A stretch of 8,391 bases of DNA from the NCBI GenBank assembly GCA_030427215.1, contig JAUHXB010000043.1, forward strand, positions 1 through 8,391, in the 5' to 3' direction. Position 1 is the first letter of the stretch. Every line of letters begins with the position of its first letter. A program made the position numbers and the translations under genes. Shown here piece by piece: positions 7,343-8,391 of this stretch. This DNA is from Alphaproteobacteria bacterium (GTDB lineage: Bacteria; Pseudomonadota; Alphaproteobacteria; Micavibrionales; UBA1664). The notes below the pieces were generated by a model. That model saw only the letters and a program-made list of their open reading frames with translations, searched no databases and was not told the DNA's origin.

Positions 7343-8317
7343 TTACGCAACTCCCGCCGCCAATAGTGTTTGAAGGCGAAGAAGCCCCGTTAACTCACCA
7401 TGATCATTCAAAACCAACAAAGATGAAATTGGTGATTTATAATGTTGCAACATACGGTCAATCGCTGCACCCGCCAAAACGGTTTCTTGAATTGTTTTTG
7501 GATTTTGAGTCATTACAATTTGTGCCTCGCGCGATAAAAAATCATCACCCATATGGCGTTTTAAATCCCCATCTGTGATCAACCCCAAAACCGATTGCTG
7601 ATCATCAGAGACAATCACACATCCCATATTTTTTTCGGTTAATGTTATAATTACTTTATCCATTGTATCTGTTGGGTATACAAAAGGTAAATCATCGCGT
7701 TTATCCATAAGCGCCGATACAGGCATTAATTTTGATCCGATTTTGCCGCCTGGATGCCAAATTTTAAAATCATCTGCACTTAACCCCTGGCGGTTTAATA
7801 ACGCCATCGCCAGACAATCGCCCATCGCCAATGTCATGGTTGTTGATGTTGTTGGGGCCAAACCGTTGGGGCATGCTTCCTTGGCTTGCGGTAATAATAA
7901 ATTAATATCAGCATTTGATCCCAAATTTGATTCTGCTTTTGACGTGATGGCAATCAATGGAATTGAAAATCGCCTTGTATATGCAATGATATCCCCCAAT
8001 TCGGGCGCTCCACCTGAATTTGAAATGGCGATCACAACATCATGGGTTGTGATCATGCCCAAATCACCGTGGCTGGCCTCGCCTGGGTGAACGAAATAAG
8101 ACGGTGTTCCCGTGGATGCAAAAGATGCCGCCATTTTTAATCCAATATGGCCTGATTTTCCCATACCCGTTATAATTAAACGGCCTTGGCCTTTATCTTT
8201 CATGGCTTGAATGGTTTCAACGGCTTCAACAAATTGGTTATCTAATCCATTTTTCAGCTGGGTTAACCCGTCGATTTCGGCATCCAATGTCAATTGTGCA
8301 ATGTTTATATCAGTCAT
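7343..8317 (-). CDS. kdsD: Arabinose-5-phosphate isomerase (KDO pathway)
   Basis: This 324-residue enzyme interconverts ribulose-5-phosphate and arabinose-5-phosphate, the entry to KDO synthesis for LPS. The N-terminal SIS domain (about 40-175) contains TGMGKSGHIG (50-59), HPGEASHGDLG (77-87) and SNSG (99-102). The four catalytic positions reported for E. coli KdsD (K59, E111, E152, H193) correspond to K54, E106, E147 and H188 at a constant offset of five. EACPNGLAPTTSTT and WHPGGKIGSKL are family hallmarks. Two CBS domains follow (about 205-258 and 268-322), including LGLITDGDLKRH. Length matches E. coli KdsD (328). An in-frame TAA lies nine bases before the ATG, which fixes the upstream limit. 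The AT-rich leader has no recognisable Shine-Dalgarno. It is the first gene of the lpt-rpoN run. GutQ-type paralogues are the main alternative, but the context favours KdsD. Confidence 0.96.
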   Translation of the reverse strand: MTDINIAQLTLDAEIDGLTQLKNGLDNQFVEAVETIQAMKDKGQGRLIITGMGKSGHIGLKMAASFASTGTPSYFVHPGEASHGDLGMITTHDVVIAISNSGGAPELGDIIAYTRRFSIPLIAITSKAESNLGSNADINLLLPQAKEACPNGLAPTTSTTMTLAMGDCLAMALLNRQGLSADDFKIWHPGGKIGSKLMPVSALMDKRDDLPFVYPTDTMDKVIITLTEKNMGCVIVSDDQQSVLGLITDGDLKRHMGDDFLSREAQIVMTQNPKTIQETVLAGAAIDRMLQHYKSPISSLLVLNDHGELTGLLRLQTLLAAGVA

Positions 8318-8366
8318 AAGTATTTATTTATCACAGCTTGATAAAACCGTCCAACATGGATTAAAC

Positions 8367-8384
8367 TATTCATTATAATGAATA
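8367..8384. repeat. Perfect 18-bp palindrome upstream of kdsD
   Basis: TATTCATTATAATGAATA is a perfect two-fold symmetric sequence centred between 8375 and 8376, 49 bases upstream of the kdsD start. Symmetry ends at the next pair (8366 C and 8385 C). It contains TATAAT on both strands. Its size and position suit a dimeric-regulator operator overlapping a promoter, but the high AT content makes a chance palindrome more likely than in GC-rich DNA. Confidence 0.6.
8372..8377 (-). promoter_or_regulatory. Candidate -10 element for the kdsD-lptCAB-rpoN operon
   Basis: On the minus strand TATAAT is a perfect match to the sigma-70-type -10 hexamer. It lies 54 bases before the kdsD ATG and would give a leader of roughly 47 bases. 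The matching -35 would fall just beyond the window end, so the promoter cannot be completed here. It lies inside the 18-bp palindrome. Confidence 0.4.
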
Positions 8385-8391
8385 CAGATAT

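Noticed and set aside
7743..8090. A 115-codon open frame on the + strand
   Set aside because: It is entirely antisense to the kdsD SIS domain, has no ribosome binding site and no recognisable motif.
8338..8367. Possible rightward promoter TTGATA with 18-base spacing to TAAACT
   Set aside because: The -35 is a 5/6 match but the -10 is only 4/6, and no rightward gene is visible, so it cannot be supported from this window.
3998..8391. Possible sigma-54 (-24/-12) promoter for rpoN autoregulation
   Set aside because: A by-eye look at TGGC-containing sites found none with a GC at the required spacing. A matrix scan would be decisive.

Overview
This is an 8.4 kb stretch of AT-rich (low 40s % GC by eye), densely packed bacterial chromosome. 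The gene content and protein style fit an alphaproteobacterium. The strongest signal is the block kdsD-lptC-lptA-lptB-rpoN, in which lipopolysaccharide (LPS) synthesis and transport genes run straight into sigma-54. The wording of RlmB, LptC and RpoN also looks alphaproteobacterial. I cannot place it below class. A KDO-pathway gene plus three LPS transport genes indicate a Gram-negative cell that makes LPS.

Left half, + strand: rlmB (23S rRNA 2'-O-methyltransferase), polA (full-length DNA polymerase I with all three enzymatic domains apparently intact) and gpt (xanthine/guanine phosphoribosyltransferase). Gaps are 9 and 17 bases, so they are probably co-transcribed. Their functions (ribosome maturation, DNA repair/replication, purine salvage) are unrelated, so this looks like a housekeeping run rather than one pathway.

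Right half, - strand, read from right to left: kdsD, lptC, lptA, lptB, rpoN. Junctions are 5, 0, 1 and 18 bases, which is a tightly coupled operon. KdsD makes arabinose-5-phosphate, the first step toward KDO. LptC (inner-membrane anchored), LptA (periplasmic bridge) and LptB (cytoplasmic ATPase) are three parts of the LPS export machine. RpoN is the alternative sigma factor sigma-54. The two runs converge: gpt and rpoN stop codons are only 2 bases apart, with no convincing terminator between them.

The only noncoding stretch of note is the last 74 bases (8318-8391), upstream of kdsD. It holds a perfect 18-bp palindrome with a TATAAT on both strands, in a suitable position for the promoter or an operator of the operon. 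There are no RNA genes, mobile elements, CRISPR arrays or signs of gene transfer. I found no new biological system here. The findings below are modest points about regulation, junctions and cluster organisation.
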